The notes under the pieces are model-generated. The model was given only the letters and a program-made list of their open reading frames with translations, searched no databases and had not been told where the DNA came from. A program made the translations under genes and the position numbers. Shown piece after piece: positions 35,367 to 44,520 of a stretch of DNA of 64,000 nt; the stretch's first letter is position 1, and every line of letters begins with the position of its first letter. Source of the DNA: JAHEEL01 sp963715255 (GTDB taxonomy: Bacteria > Actinomycetota > Acidimicrobiia > Spongiisociales > UBA5794); NCBI GenBank assembly GCA_963715255.1, contig CAVQRN010000005.1, positions 62,001 to 126,000 on the forward strand, written 5' to 3'.

Positions 35367-38300
35367 GTGCCGTACGACCCGCACCACCACGTTCGCATCG
35401 TGACCGCCACGTCGTTGTTCGATGGCCACGACGCCGCCATCAACATCATGAGGCGTCTTCTCCAGTCGACCGGTGCGGAGGTCATCCACCTCGGTCACAA
35501 CCGCTCGGCTGCCGACATAGCGTCCGCGGCCATCGAAGAGGACGCTCAAGCAGTCGCCATCACGTCGTACCAGGGCGGGCACATGGAGTTCTTCCGATAC
35601 GTGCGCAGCCTGCTCGACGAGGCAGGCGCAACCCATGTGAAGATCTTCGGCGGCGGCGGGGGAACGATCCTGCCGCAGGAAGCGGAGGAGTTGGAACGAT
35701 CGGGGATCGAGAGGATCTACTCGCCCGACGACGGACGGGATCTCGGGCTCCAGGGCATGATCGACGATCTGCTCGAACGCGCCGATTTCCCGGTGGTAAG
35801 CGATGCGCCACTCGACCCGGCCGATCTCAGCCCCGCCACCCCCGGTCTGCTCGGGCGAATGATCTCAACGGTTGAGCAGGACGCCGACAGCGACCTTGTG
35901 TCGGCGGCACGAGAGGCAGGTGCCGGGAGCGACGCACCAGTGATCGGGATTACCGGCACCGGTGGGGCCGGCAAGTCGTCACTCATCGACGAAATCGTGG
36001 TGAGGTACCTCGCCGATTTCTCCGAACGGACCGTGGCCATTGTTTCGGTAGATCCCTCGCGGCGACGCTCGGGTGGCGCCCTGCTCGGCGACCGCATCCG
36101 CATGAACTCCGTCACTCATCCCCGTGTGTTCATGCGGTCCCTCGCTACCCGGCAGGCGAACCTCGCGCTCTCCCCACACGTTGCCTCGACCGTGGATCTC
36201 GTCAAGGCGGCCGGGTACGACCTCGTCATCCTCGAGACGTCGGGGATTGGGCAGGCCGACACCGAGATCGTGGATCACGCCGATCTTGCCCTCTATGTGA
36301 TGACGCCCGAATACGGTGCCGCGAGCCAGCTCGAGAAGGTCGACATGCTCGACTTCGCCGACCTGATCGTCGTGAACAAGGCCGATCGGCGCGGCGCCGA
36401 AGATGCCGTTCGCGACGTTCGCAAGCAGTACCGACGAAACCACGGAGCCTTCGAGTCGACAGACGAAGAGCTTCCGATCTACGCGACCGTGGCATCCCAT
36501 TTCAACGATGCGGGCACCAACCGCTTCTACCGGGCGCTCATGGGAGCCGTCGACCTTCGAGCGCACGGCCGGTTCGCCTCGACGATCGAACTCCCCACGG
36601 ATCATGGGGGCGAGCGGCCGATCATCCCGAAGGACCGCGTCAGGTACCTCTCAGAGATCTCCGACACGATCCGGACCTACAACCGGAGCGTCGATGAGCA
36701 GGGAAACCTCGCAACCGAGGCACAGGCACTGGCGGTCGTTGCCCGGCGAAACGACGACGGGGCGATGGCCGCCGCGAGCCGCGATGTGCAGGCATCACTC
36801 GATCCGGGGGCCGCAGCGATCCTCGCCGAATGGGACAGCACCGCCGCAACGTACACCGCCGACGCCATCACCTATGAAATACGCGGCAGTGAGATCGAGG
36901 TACAGACGTCATCGACGACCCTGTCCGGTACTCGCATTCCGAAGGTCGTCTTCCCCCGGCTGATCGGCTGGGGCGACCGGGTGCGGTGGGGTCTCCAGGA
37001 GAATCTCCCCGGCCGCTTCCCATTCACTGCCGGCGTGTTCCCGTTCAAACGGGCCGCCGAGGATCCGACGCGGATGTTCGCGGGAGAGGGCGGCCCGGAG
37101 CAGACCAACCGCCGTTTCCACTACGTGTCGAGGGGGATGCCCGCGATCCGGCTCTCGACTGCGTTCGACTCGGTGACGCTCTACGGCGACGATCCGGACA
37201 CCAGGCCAGACATCTACGGAAAGGTCGGGAACTCAGGGGTCTCGGTCGCCACACTCGACGATGCGAAGAAGCTCTACTCAGGATTCGATCTCCTCGACCC
37301 GGCAACGTCCGTTTCGATGACGATCAACGGTCCCGCGCCGATGATGCTCGCCTTCTTCCTGAACGCAGCGATCGATCAGCAGTGTGAGCGCTACATCGTC
37401 GGGCACGACATGCAGGGAGAGCTCGAGGCTGCTCTCGTCCAGAGATACGAGAATCGCGGATTCCCACGGCCCCGATACCACGGCGACCTTCCCCCCGGAA
37501 ACGACGGTCTCGGGTTGATGCTTCTCGGACTCGCCGGCGATCAGGTGCTTCCGTCCGATGTCTACGAAGCGATCAAAGCAGACGTCTTGTCCCGTGTGCG
37601 GGGAACCATCCAGGCTGACATCCTCAAGGAGGATCAGGCCCAAAACACCTGCATCTTCTCCACGGAATTCGCGCTTCGCATGCAGGGTGACATCCAGGAG
37701 CTCTTCATCGACCGTTCGGTCCGCAACTTCTATTCGGTCTCGATCTCCGGCTACCACATGGCGGAGGCCGGCGCGAACCCGATCACCCAGCTGGCATTCA
37801 CCCTGGCGAACGGGTTCACCTTCGTCGAGTACTTCCTCTCGCGAGGGATGCCGATCGACACGTTCGCGCCGAACCTGTCGTTCTTCTTCTCGAACGGCGT
37901 CGACGCCGAATACGCCGTCATCGGGCGGGTCGCTCGCAGAATCTGGGCAAAGGCGATGCGTGATCGATACGACGCATCGGAACGATCCCAGAAACTGAAG
38001 TATCACATCCAGACGTCCGGCCGGTCCTTGCACGCTCAGGAGATCGGATTCAACGACATTCGCACCACCCTTCAGGCGCTGTACGCGATCTACGACAACT
38101 GCAACTCGCTGCATACGAACGCCTACGACGAGGCGGTCACGACGCCGACCGAGGAGTCGGTCCGCCGCGCCTTGGCGATTCAGCTGATCATCAACCGCGA
38201 ACTCGGTCTGGCGCGGAACGAGAACCCGATGCAAGGCTCTTTCATCATCGACGAACTCACCGATCTCGTCGAAGAGGCCGTTCTCGTCGAGTTCGACCGT

Positions 38301-38699
38301 CTCACGGATCGGGGCGGTGTGCTCGGAGCGATGGAGCTGATGTATCAGCGTTCGAAGATTCAGGAGGAGTCGCTGCGATACGAGCGAATGAAGTCGACGG
38401 GTGAACTCCCGATCGTGGGCGTGAATACGTTCTTGTCCGAGGAAGGCTCGCCCTTCATGGTCCCTGATACGATCATCCGCTCTACCGACGAAGACAAGCA
38501 CCGGCAGATCGACGCCGCCTCGTTGGTGAAGGAACTCAACGCCGACGTTGCCGCTGTGGCGATCGGCAAGCTCCAACGGACCGCCATCGACGGCGGCAAC
38601 ACGTTCGAGGCGCTCATGGAGGCAGCGAAGTACTGCACGATCGGGCAACTCTCGAACGCTCTGTACGATGTCGGTGGGCGATACCGGCGGAGTATGTAG
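35367..38699 (+). CDS. icmF: Fused isobutyryl-CoA mutase IcmF
   Basis: A 1110-residue adenosylcobalamin enzyme interconverting isobutyryl-CoA and n-butyryl-CoA (or similar acyl-CoAs). The order is the IcmF order: N-terminal B12-binding domain with the axial-histidine motif FDGHDAAINIM (His21), a MeaI-type G-protein chaperone domain with Walker A GTGGAGKSS (about 196-204) and later NKAD, then the large mutase TIM-barrel subunit. Length agrees with characterised IcmF (about 1090). It has its own leaderless promoter. Catabolism of branched-chain amino acids or fatty acids fits with the etf genes nearby. Exact substrate not decidable here. Confidence 0.92.
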   Translation: MPYDPHHHVRIVTATSLFDGHDAAINIMRRLLQSTGAEVIHLGHNRSAADIASAAIEEDAQAVAITSYQGGHMEFFRYVRSLLDEAGATHVKIFGGGGGTILPQEAEELERSGIERIYSPDDGRDLGLQGMIDDLLERADFPVVSDAPLDPADLSPATPGLLGRMISTVEQDADSDLVSAAREAGAGSDAPVIGITGTGGAGKSSLIDEIVVRYLADFSERTVAIVSVDPSRRRSGGALLGDRIRMNSVTHPRVFMRSLATRQANLALSPHVASTVDLVKAAGYDLVILETSGIGQADTEIVDHADLALYVMTPEYGAASQLEKVDMLDFADLIVVNKADRRGAEDAVRDVRKQYRRNHGAFESTDEELPIYATVASHFNDAGTNRFYRALMGAVDLRAHGRFASTIELPTDHGGERPIIPKDRVRYLSEISDTIRTYNRSVDEQGNLATEAQALAVVARRNDDGAMAAASRDVQASLDPGAAAILAEWDSTAATYTADAITYEIRGSEIEVQTSSTTLSGTRIPKVVFPRLIGWGDRVRWGLQENLPGRFPFTAGVFPFKRAAEDPTRMFAGEGGPEQTNRRFHYVSRGMPAIRLSTAFDSVTLYGDDPDTRPDIYGKVGNSGVSVATLDDAKKLYSGFDLLDPATSVSMTINGPAPMMLAFFLNAAIDQQCERYIVGHDMQGELEAALVQRYENRGFPRPRYHGDLPPGNDGLGLMLLGLAGDQVLPSDVYEAIKADVLSRVRGTIQADILKEDQAQNTCIFSTEFALRMQGDIQELFIDRSVRNFYSVSISGYHMAEAGANPITQLAFTLANGFTFVEYFLSRGMPIDTFAPNLSFFFSNGVDAEYAVIGRVARRIWAKAMRDRYDASERSQKLKYHIQTSGRSLHAQEIGFNDIRTTLQALYAIYDNCNSLHTNAYDEAVTTPTEESVRRALAIQLIINRELGLARNENPMQGSFIIDELTDLVEEAVLVEFDRLTDRGGVLGAMELMYQRSKIQEESLRYERMKSTGELPIVGVNTFLSEEGSPFMVPDTIIRSTDEDKHRQIDAASLVKELNADVAAVAIGKLQRTAIDGGNTFEALMEAAKYCTIGQLSNALYDVGGRYRRSM

Positions 38700-38752
38700 C
38701 TCTGCCGCGGTCCGTAGGTGGTGGTCGACACGATTCATGAGGAGGCCGAGTA

Positions 38753-38956
38753 GTGAGCAATCTTGGCGGACCGGAGCTCATGATCGTTGCGGTTTGTGTT
38801 GGACTGCTCGTCCTATGGATCATCGGAGTGGTCAAGCTGTTCCAGAAGGGTTACCCATCGCTGGGTTGGGTTGCCGTCGTCGGAATCATCGTTCCCGTCA
38901 TTGCCCTCGTCGGCTTTGCCGGTTGGTTTGTACGGGATCGTTCCGTTCAAACCTGA
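38753..38956 (+). CDS. Small two-helix membrane protein
   Basis: A 67-residue protein with two hydrophobic helices (about residues 8-28 and 38-60) separated by KLFQKGYPSLG, ending in VRDRSVQT. GTG start at 38753. The pattern resembles short PLD-like or DUF5362-type membrane proteins, but I cannot place it. Follows icmF by 53 bases, possibly co-transcribed. Confidence 0.6.
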   Translation: MSNLGGPELMIVAVCVGLLVLWIIGVVKLFQKGYPSLGWVAVVGIIVPVIALVGFAGWFVRDRSVQT

Positions 38957-39031
38957 TCGACTGCGGCAGTCGCAGCGCATCGCGAGAACAGGCTGTTCGA
39001 TATCGCCGTTCTCCGCCCGTCGGCGAGCCGG

Positions 39032-39480
39032 TCAGGACGGCTGGATCGCTGATGCGATCTTGCTCGCTGTGACTTCCAACTCTTCGCGTGTTGGGGGGTG
39101 CCGCGGTGGACTTTGAGGCCGAAACCGTCGTCGGCGTAGCGGGGGACCACATGCAGATGAGCGTGGGCGACCTCCTGGCCGGCGTCGGGCCCGTCTGCCA
39201 GATAGAGATTGATTCCCTTGACGTTCTCGTCGCTCGCTCGGAGACCCGCGGCCATTCGTTTTGCGGCGTTCATCATGTGGGCCGCCGTGCCATCGTCGAG
39301 GTCGACGAGGTCAGGGAGGTGCTTGCGGGGGAGCACAAGGAGATGACCCGGCGTCACCGGATTGATGTCCATGATCGACACCACGACGTTGTCTTGGTAG
39401 ACGTAGTTCGTGGGGAGTTCACCACTCAGGATGGCGCAGAAGACACAGAAGTCAGCAGGATCGGTCGGTTGATCGCTCAT
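39032..39480 (-). CDS. HIT-family hydrolase (one frameshift)
   Basis: Histidine-triad nucleotide hydrolase. It starts MSDQPTDPADFCVFCAILSGELP with the zinc-type CxxC, and contains VTPGHLLVLPRKH and the catalytic HAHLHVVPRY triad, so the active site is intact. Near the end, a run of six C/G bases at about 39096-39101 needs a seventh; restoring it gives a normal C-terminus TREELEVTASKIASAIQPS and stop at 39032-39034. Length is 3n+2, fitting one lost base. The uncorrected frame runs on to 38947. Confidence 0.85.
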
Positions 39481-39544
39481 GGATTCGAGCTTACCGGGCT
39501 TCGCCGTGGGTAGACGGTGGTCGGTACTCGGGGTTGGGATGGAG

Positions 39545-39572
39545 GCTGGTAGCTGGTAGCTGGCAGCTATCA
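39545..39572. repeat. Tandem heptamers at the HNH gene stop
   Basis: GCTGGTA, GCTGGTA, GCTGGCA, GCTATCA. The minus-strand stop codon of the HNH gene (39570-39572) is the last triplet of the tract. Confidence 0.68.
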
Positions 39573-40676
39573 GGGCGGGTCGGGGCCGACGGGGGTGCGG
39601 ATCAGGGCGCGCCGGCCCGGTGGGCTCTCGGGGTCGATGCGGAAGCCTTGATGGTGGACGGCGACATGGTGATGGAACCAACACAACGTGGTCAGGTTCT
39701 CGGGATCGTGGGAACCGCCCACAGACCAATGGACGATGTGATGCGGCTCGAGCCGATACCGACTCCTACAACCCGCGATCGTGCACCCGCCGTCACGATG
39801 CGCCACCAGCCTGCGGAGCGCGGGCGGGATCGTCCGAGCGGCCCGAGAGGTGACCATCGGTTCGCCATGGTGGAGGCCGATGATCTGCACACTGCCCGTG
39901 CACAGCAGTTCTTCGAGTGTGTTCGGTCCGACCCTCGGACCGTATTCGATCTCTGCGCCGGTCTCGCCGCCGGTCCCCTGTGCCCGGTCGAGATCCACAA
40001 ACACCGACACCGACGACCCGGACGAGGCTTCACCGTCGCTCGTACGGTCGAGAGAGTCGTGTGCCATCGCAACCAGACCGTCGGCCTGACGCTGCCCCCT
40101 GGTAGACATGTCACCGCCGGTCAGGGTCCGGAACTCGTCGGCACGTGCGTGAAGCGCCGTTTCGACGATCCTTCCCTCCACACCGGGCAAGAGGCCCCAC
40201 AGGCGCCATGACGACTCATCCAACGTCGGCTGGATAGCCACGAACCGCTCGGCGAACACGTCGTGCTCATCGACGCGAGTGATACGCCGCTGCCGGGCCG
40301 TCAACCGCCCGACGCCGGCGAGGTCCAACGACTCGGAGTGCTCCAACGTTGTTTCGTCCGCACCCGCCACCGCGAGGCGGAGCATCGCGACGGTCCGATC
40401 GAACGTGAGATCACCGTTGACGAGCCGATGCTCGATCCGGCGATGCCGCTTCAACTGACGGGCCGCGAACACGAGATCCGACGCCGCAGTGTGCGACACG
40501 TCGAACCGCGAGGTCACCCACTCAGTGGTCGACCGCGATCCCGTCGACGCTGCGATGTTGATCTTGTCCAATTCGTTGATCAACACGGCCTGCCGGTTTC
40601 GAATGCCCGAGGCCCGCGCCTCGAGCGAACGGAGTTCTTCTTCCATCTCAGGCACGGAACGGGTTGACCAGAACAT
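39570..40676 (-). CDS. DUF222 / HNH endonuclease (13E12-repeat type)
   Basis: A 368-residue protein with an N-terminal DUF222 helical region (residues about 20-230) and a C-terminal HNH nuclease: AHRDGGCTIAGCRSRYRLEPHHIVHWSVGGSHDPENLTTLCWFHHHVAVHHQGF, including the zinc cysteines and the His-Asn-His triad. Such genes are multicopy in actinobacteria and probably mobile or intron-like; biological role is uncertain. A TACGTT box six bases before the ATG supports this start. Divergent from the ATP-grasp-like gene. Confidence 0.88.
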   Translation of the reverse strand: MFWSTRSVPEMEEELRSLEARASGIRNRQAVLINELDKINIAASTGSRSTTEWVTSRFDVSHTAASDLVFAARQLKRHRRIEHRLVNGDLTFDRTVAMLRLAVAGADETTLEHSESLDLAGVGRLTARQRRITRVDEHDVFAERFVAIQPTLDESSWRLWGLLPGVEGRIVETALHARADEFRTLTGGDMSTRGQRQADGLVAMAHDSLDRTSDGEASSGSSVSVFVDLDRAQGTGGETGAEIEYGPRVGPNTLEELLCTGSVQIIGLHHGEPMVTSRAARTIPPALRRLVAHRDGGCTIAGCRSRYRLEPHHIVHWSVGGSHDPENLTTLCWFHHHVAVHHQGFRIDPESPPGRRALIRTPVGPDPP

Positions 40677-40771
40677 GGAGACAACGTATCAAGCAGGTAC
40701 GACAGAAAACGCCTCTACGGTGCCCAATTCCCGAACCTTCTCGCGCCGATTCCGGCGCGGATGATCGCGGC

Positions 40772-42145
40772 GTGGATGTCGACGCAGTCAAGTCCCGGAT
40801 CGCCGAGTTTCATCGCGGCAAGAAGTGGATTCTCCTCCCGGACGCAGCGGCCGTAGCGACGCCGGTCGTCGAAAGGCTCAGGGAGTGGGGCGCCGACGGC
40901 ATCATGATCGTGGCAGCAATCGAAGGCGTGGGTGAACTCCCGAACGCCGACCGGTTCCACTACACCCGAACAACCGGAGCGACGATCATGGGCGGCGTAC
41001 GGGCCTACCTCGACTCGGTTGAGCATCCTTCCGCTGCGCTCCTTGCAGCAGTCGACCGGTTCGACCCGGGCCACGATGCGATGGTGCTCGGCGCAGGTTT
41101 CAGCAGACACAGCACCCTTGTTGGCCGACCGGTGTACGGCGCGAAGCCCGCCGTCTGGGGATCGCTCGAGGACAAGACGACTGTCGACCAACTCTGGGAC
41201 GACGCCGCCGTCCGTCGGGCGCCTTCTGCCGTTGTGCCAGTCGCAGATGCGTCCGTCGCCGCGGCGAACCTGACGTCGGATCTCGGTACGGTCTGGGTCG
41301 CCGACAACAGGGAAGGCTGGCACGGGGGAGGAGAGTATGCCCGGTGGGTCCGGAGCGCTGAGGATGTGGTGCCGGCCGTGGAATGGTTCTCGGAACATGC
41401 GGCAACCGTTCGCGTCATGCCCTTCTTGGACGGTATTCCGTGCTCGATCCACGGATTCGTCACCGGCGACGGCGTCGCGGTGTTTCTCCCGATGGAGATG
41501 ATCATGCTTCGGCACGCGGAGCAGCCTGCGTTCATCTACGCACAAGCGGCGAACTTCTGGAACCCCCCGGTGGAAGTGCGGGACGAGATGCGCGGTGCGG
41601 GTCGCCGAGTCGGCACACTCCTCGCAGAGAGGCACGGTTACCTTGGTGGGTTCGGAGTCGACGGCGTGTGCACGTGGAACGGGTTTCTCCCAACCGAACT
41701 CAATCCACGCCGCAGTATCGGTCACGGGCTGCAATCCCGTGCCGCAGAGATTCCTCTCGACAGCATCGAGGGCATGCTGATCGAGGGCGATATCGACATC
41801 GCTGCCCAAGATCTGGAGGAGACGATCATCTCCGCAGCCACGACACGACGCAAGGGTGGCATGCTCTTGTCGTTGACCGAGCCACACGATGCTGCGAAGA
41901 CGGGCATTCGGTTCAACGGATCCAGGGCAATTGCCGTCGATCCCGACGGAGAGAAGGACGGAGTCATGGAGATCGGACCGTCGGCCGTGGGATCGATCAT
42001 CATCCTGCAACTCGACGCCGACCGCACACCGGTCGGTCCATCGGTAGCGCCGATGGCGATCCAGGCGATCGATCTGGCTCGCGACCTCTGGGGAATTGCC
42101 ATGCCCCCGCTCGAATCAGCACCGGACCTTTGCAGTGAGCAGTAG
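40772..42145 (+). CDS. ATP-grasp-like protein of unknown function
   Basis: A 457-residue protein I cannot assign to a known family. The first third (KKWILLPDAAAVATPVVERLREWGADGIMIVAAIEGVGELP) looks like a pre-ATP-grasp Rossmann half. The middle has RVMPFLDGIPCSIHGFVTGDGVAVFLPMEMIMLR, and the later GYLGGFGVDGVCTWNGFLPTELNPRRSIGHG resembles the metal-binding E-x-N-P-R end of ATP-grasp ligases. I start at a GTG (40772) because upstream codons overlap the divergent HNH gene; a longer start at 40664 is open. Stop TAG lies in a repeat tract. A carboxylate-amine ligase activity is a guess from fold only. Confidence 0.6.
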   Translation: MDVDAVKSRIAEFHRGKKWILLPDAAAVATPVVERLREWGADGIMIVAAIEGVGELPNADRFHYTRTTGATIMGGVRAYLDSVEHPSAALLAAVDRFDPGHDAMVLGAGFSRHSTLVGRPVYGAKPAVWGSLEDKTTVDQLWDDAAVRRAPSAVVPVADASVAAANLTSDLGTVWVADNREGWHGGGEYARWVRSAEDVVPAVEWFSEHAATVRVMPFLDGIPCSIHGFVTGDGVAVFLPMEMIMLRHAEQPAFIYAQAANFWNPPVEVRDEMRGAGRRVGTLLAERHGYLGGFGVDGVCTWNGFLPTELNPRRSIGHGLQSRAAEIPLDSIEGMLIEGDIDIAAQDLEETIISAATTRRKGGMLLSLTEPHDAAKTGIRFNGSRAIAVDPDGEKDGVMEIGPSAVGSIIILQLDADRTPVGPSVAPMAIQAIDLARDLWGIAMPPLESAPDLCSEQ

Positions 42146-42189
42146 AGGAGTGCTGAGCTACTCGGCTACTCGGCTCCTCGGCTCCCCGT
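42137..42189. repeat. Tandem 8-base repeats between convergent genes
   Basis: After GAGCAGTAGAGGAG, which contains the TAG stop of the upstream gene, come CTACTCGG, CTACTCGG, CTCCTCGG, CTCCCCGT (42158-42189), abutting the stop of the convergent lipoprotein gene. The two halves are partly complementary and can form a hairpin. Confidence 0.68.
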
Positions 42190-43046
42190 CACGGAAGATC
42201 AAGGGGGACTTCTACCCCGGACACCGGTTCTCCCTCTTCCGTCATGATTCCTACGAAGAGGTCGACGGATCCTGATGGGCCGTCGGCCAGACCCACTTCG
42301 AAGGCGTGCCAAACGTGGACCGGTGAGAGGGTCGAGACCGATCGGTCGATGGAGACTCCCGTCGAGTCGGAGAGACGGATCCGCACCGCATCGACACCGG
42401 GAGCCGCGTAGCCGGAGATCTGGAGCGGATACAGGCCGACACCGGTCTGGGGACTCATGAGCACGATCTCACCTCCGGAGAATGGTCGTGCGATCGGGAG
42501 ATCCTCTTGGGCCGGGATCAGATCGATGACAAGTCTGGCGGGGGACGTGGTGGTGAAGGCTCGAGCCGCTGCCCGTCGACCGAGGTGGAGATCCACATCG
42601 AGGCCATCATCGACCCCCTCGATGACGAACCACCCGTCGACGAGGTCCCCGTTGAGTGTCGTGTCGGCCACTGCCGAGTCCACGATCGCGTCCGACAACG
42701 TCACACGCACAATTCCGGTGTCGGAGAGAATCGAGACCCCGACGGGACCGATGCGAGAAGCCGGCGATCCGCCGACCGAGAGGAATTCGACCTCGATCCG
42801 TTCGCACCCGTCGAGTGCGTACCAGCGGATACCGGCGATCGCACGGGCATCACGGCCCTGGCTGTCCAGGGCTGCGACGGTGCCTTGTTCGACGAACGGC
42901 AGCTCTCCGGAGAGACACAACGGCGCATCGGTCGGACGTGTGGTCGTCGTGGTCGGCGCGGTCGTCGTCGACTCCTCGGCCGACTCGGTGGGGGCGCATG
43001 CGGTCATGACCACCATGACCGCGATGAGTAGTGGCGTGACCCGCAT
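42189..43046 (-). CDS. Lipoprotein with AMIN-like domain
   Basis: A 285-residue exported lipoprotein. The signal peptide MRVTPLLIAVMVVMTAC ends in a lipobox (VMTAC) with the lipidated cysteine at 17, followed by a Ser/Thr-rich linker (EESTTTAPTTTTTRP). The body has GCERIEVEFLSVGGSPASRIGPVGVSILSDTGIVRVTLSD and later ARLVIDLIP, like the beta-sandwich AMIN-type domains that bind cell-envelope polymers, then an Ig-like immunoglobulin-type C-terminal region (FSGGEIVLMSPQTGVGLYPLQISGYA). Start supported by a leaderless TATTCT box. Function inferred to be at the cell surface. Confidence 0.75.
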   Translation of the reverse strand: MRVTPLLIAVMVVMTACAPTESAEESTTTAPTTTTTRPTDAPLCLSGELPFVEQGTVAALDSQGRDARAIAGIRWYALDGCERIEVEFLSVGGSPASRIGPVGVSILSDTGIVRVTLSDAIVDSAVADTTLNGDLVDGWFVIEGVDDGLDVDLHLGRRAAARAFTTTSPARLVIDLIPAQEDLPIARPFSGGEIVLMSPQTGVGLYPLQISGYAAPGVDAVRIRLSDSTGVSIDRSVSTLSPVHVWHAFEVGLADGPSGSVDLFVGIMTEEGEPVSGVEVPLDLP

Positions 43047-43052
43047 CCGGCG

Positions 43053-43058
43053 AGAATA
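43053..43058 (-). promoter_or_regulatory. -10 box of the lipoprotein gene, leaderless
   Basis: Minus-strand TATTCT ends six bases before the ATG at 43046, deciding between this start and one eleven codons upstream. Confidence 0.55.
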
Positions 43059-43118
43059 CCGGTGCCGGGGAGTTCGTCTCATTTGACTAAAGGTCGAGAA
43101 GTACCGACAATACGGTAG

Positions 43119-44508
43119 ATGTCGTCCCATGAACGATCCGACCTCGTGACGGACTCCAAATCTCAGCCCACGATGAGGACCTTCTTCATCGTCTGGGCCG
43201 GACAGCTCGTCTCGCTCATCGGCACCAATCTGACCGGCTTCGGCCTGAGCATCTACGTGTTCCAGGAGACCGGATCGGTGACACAGCTTGCCACGGTGAT
43301 GCTCGCCTCACAGCTACCTCAGATCCTGATCACACCCTTCGCTGGGGCCCTCGTCGACCGGTGGGACCGGAGAAAGGCGATGATCCTCGCCGACGCCGGC
43401 GCCGGGGCGGGGACGATTGTTCTGGTGCTGCTCTACTTGACCGGCTCCCTCGCTCTGTGGAACATCGCAATCGCCGTGGCAATCTCCGGCATGTTCCAAG
43501 CATTCCAGTGGCCTGCCTACTCGGCGGCAATGGCCGTACTCGTGCCGAAGGAGCACTTCGGGCGAGCATCCGGACTCGTTCAGATGGCCGAGGCGCTCGG
43601 GCAGCTTGGGGGGCCGATTCTCGCTGGATTCGCTCTCGCGTTTTCGGGGATCGGTGCCGTCTTCGCCATCGACGTTCTCACGTTCTCGGTCGCGATCATG
43701 ACCCTCCTCGTCGTGAGATTCCCCAGACCGAAGGCGAGCGAAGCCGGCACCGAAGGCGCCGGGAGCCTCTGGCACGAGACGAAGTACGGTTTCAAGTACT
43801 TGATCGCTCGTCACGGACTGCTCGCTCTCCTGCTGTATTTCGCGGTCATCAACGTTCGCGTTTGGATTCGTCGGTCCTCTCTTCATCCCGCTGGGGCTCT
43901 CTCTCACATCGGAGGCAGGGCTCGGGATGGCGTTCACGGTGGCATCGTTGGGCATGTTGGTCGGCTCGATCGTGGCCAGCACCTGGGGAGGCCCGAAGAA
44001 GCGGGTCCTCGGCCTCGTCCTGGGAGGTGCTTTCCTCGGCGTGGTGTTCGCCACGGTTGGACTCAAAGCGTCGGTCTTCTGGATCACAGGAGTCATGTTC
44101 CTCGGCATGCTCTGGATCCCCACTGTCAATGCGACGAGCCAGGCGATCTGGTTGGCAAAGGTGGAAGCTGATCTTCAGGGGCGCGTATCCGCCGTGCGGC
44201 GGTTCATTGCCCAGGGTGCGGTTCCGATCGCCTACGTGCTGGTCGGCCCGCTCTCGGACCGCGTCTTTGAGCCGCTCATGGCTGAAGATGGTGCGTTGGC
44301 CGGCTCGGTCGGGGAGATCATCGGATCGGGATTCGGCCGCGGGTACGGGTTGTTCTTCATCGTGATTGGTCTGTTCGTTGTCGTGGCGTCCGTCGCGGCA
44401 TGGATGTACCCGCCGCTGCGCCACCTCGAGCGAGACATCCCCGACGTTGTGCAGGAAGTGGAGTCGCAGAAGTCGGAGACGACGTCCACGGAGGTTCCGG
44501 GGGTGTGA
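43119..44508 (+). CDS. Major facilitator superfamily transporter (one frameshift)
   Basis: An exporter-like MFS protein of about 12 spans, resembling the DHA3/macrolide-efflux group: TFFIVWAGQLVSLIGTNLTGFGLSIYVFQETGSVTQL, the loop motif GALVDRWDRRKAMI, and SGLVQMAEALGQLGGPILAG. An extra G at about 43856 shifts the frame after LLLYFAVIN; in the next frame the protein continues FAFGFVGPLFIPLGLSLTSEAGLGMAF and ends in a short charged tail. Length 3n+1 fits one insertion. The start may instead be the GTG at 43146. Substrate unknown. Confidence 0.82.
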
Positions 44509-44514
44509 TAGGTT
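44509..44514 (+). promoter_or_regulatory. -10 box of cofG, leaderless
   Basis: TAGGTT ends six bases before the ATG at 44521. Confidence 0.45.
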
Positions 44515-44520
44515 CGCTCG

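Noticed and set aside
40715..42010. A 431-codon minus-strand open frame opposite the ATP-grasp-like gene
   Set aside because: Histidine/arginine-rich translation without domain pattern; the plus-strand frame has a coherent fold-like pattern and motifs.
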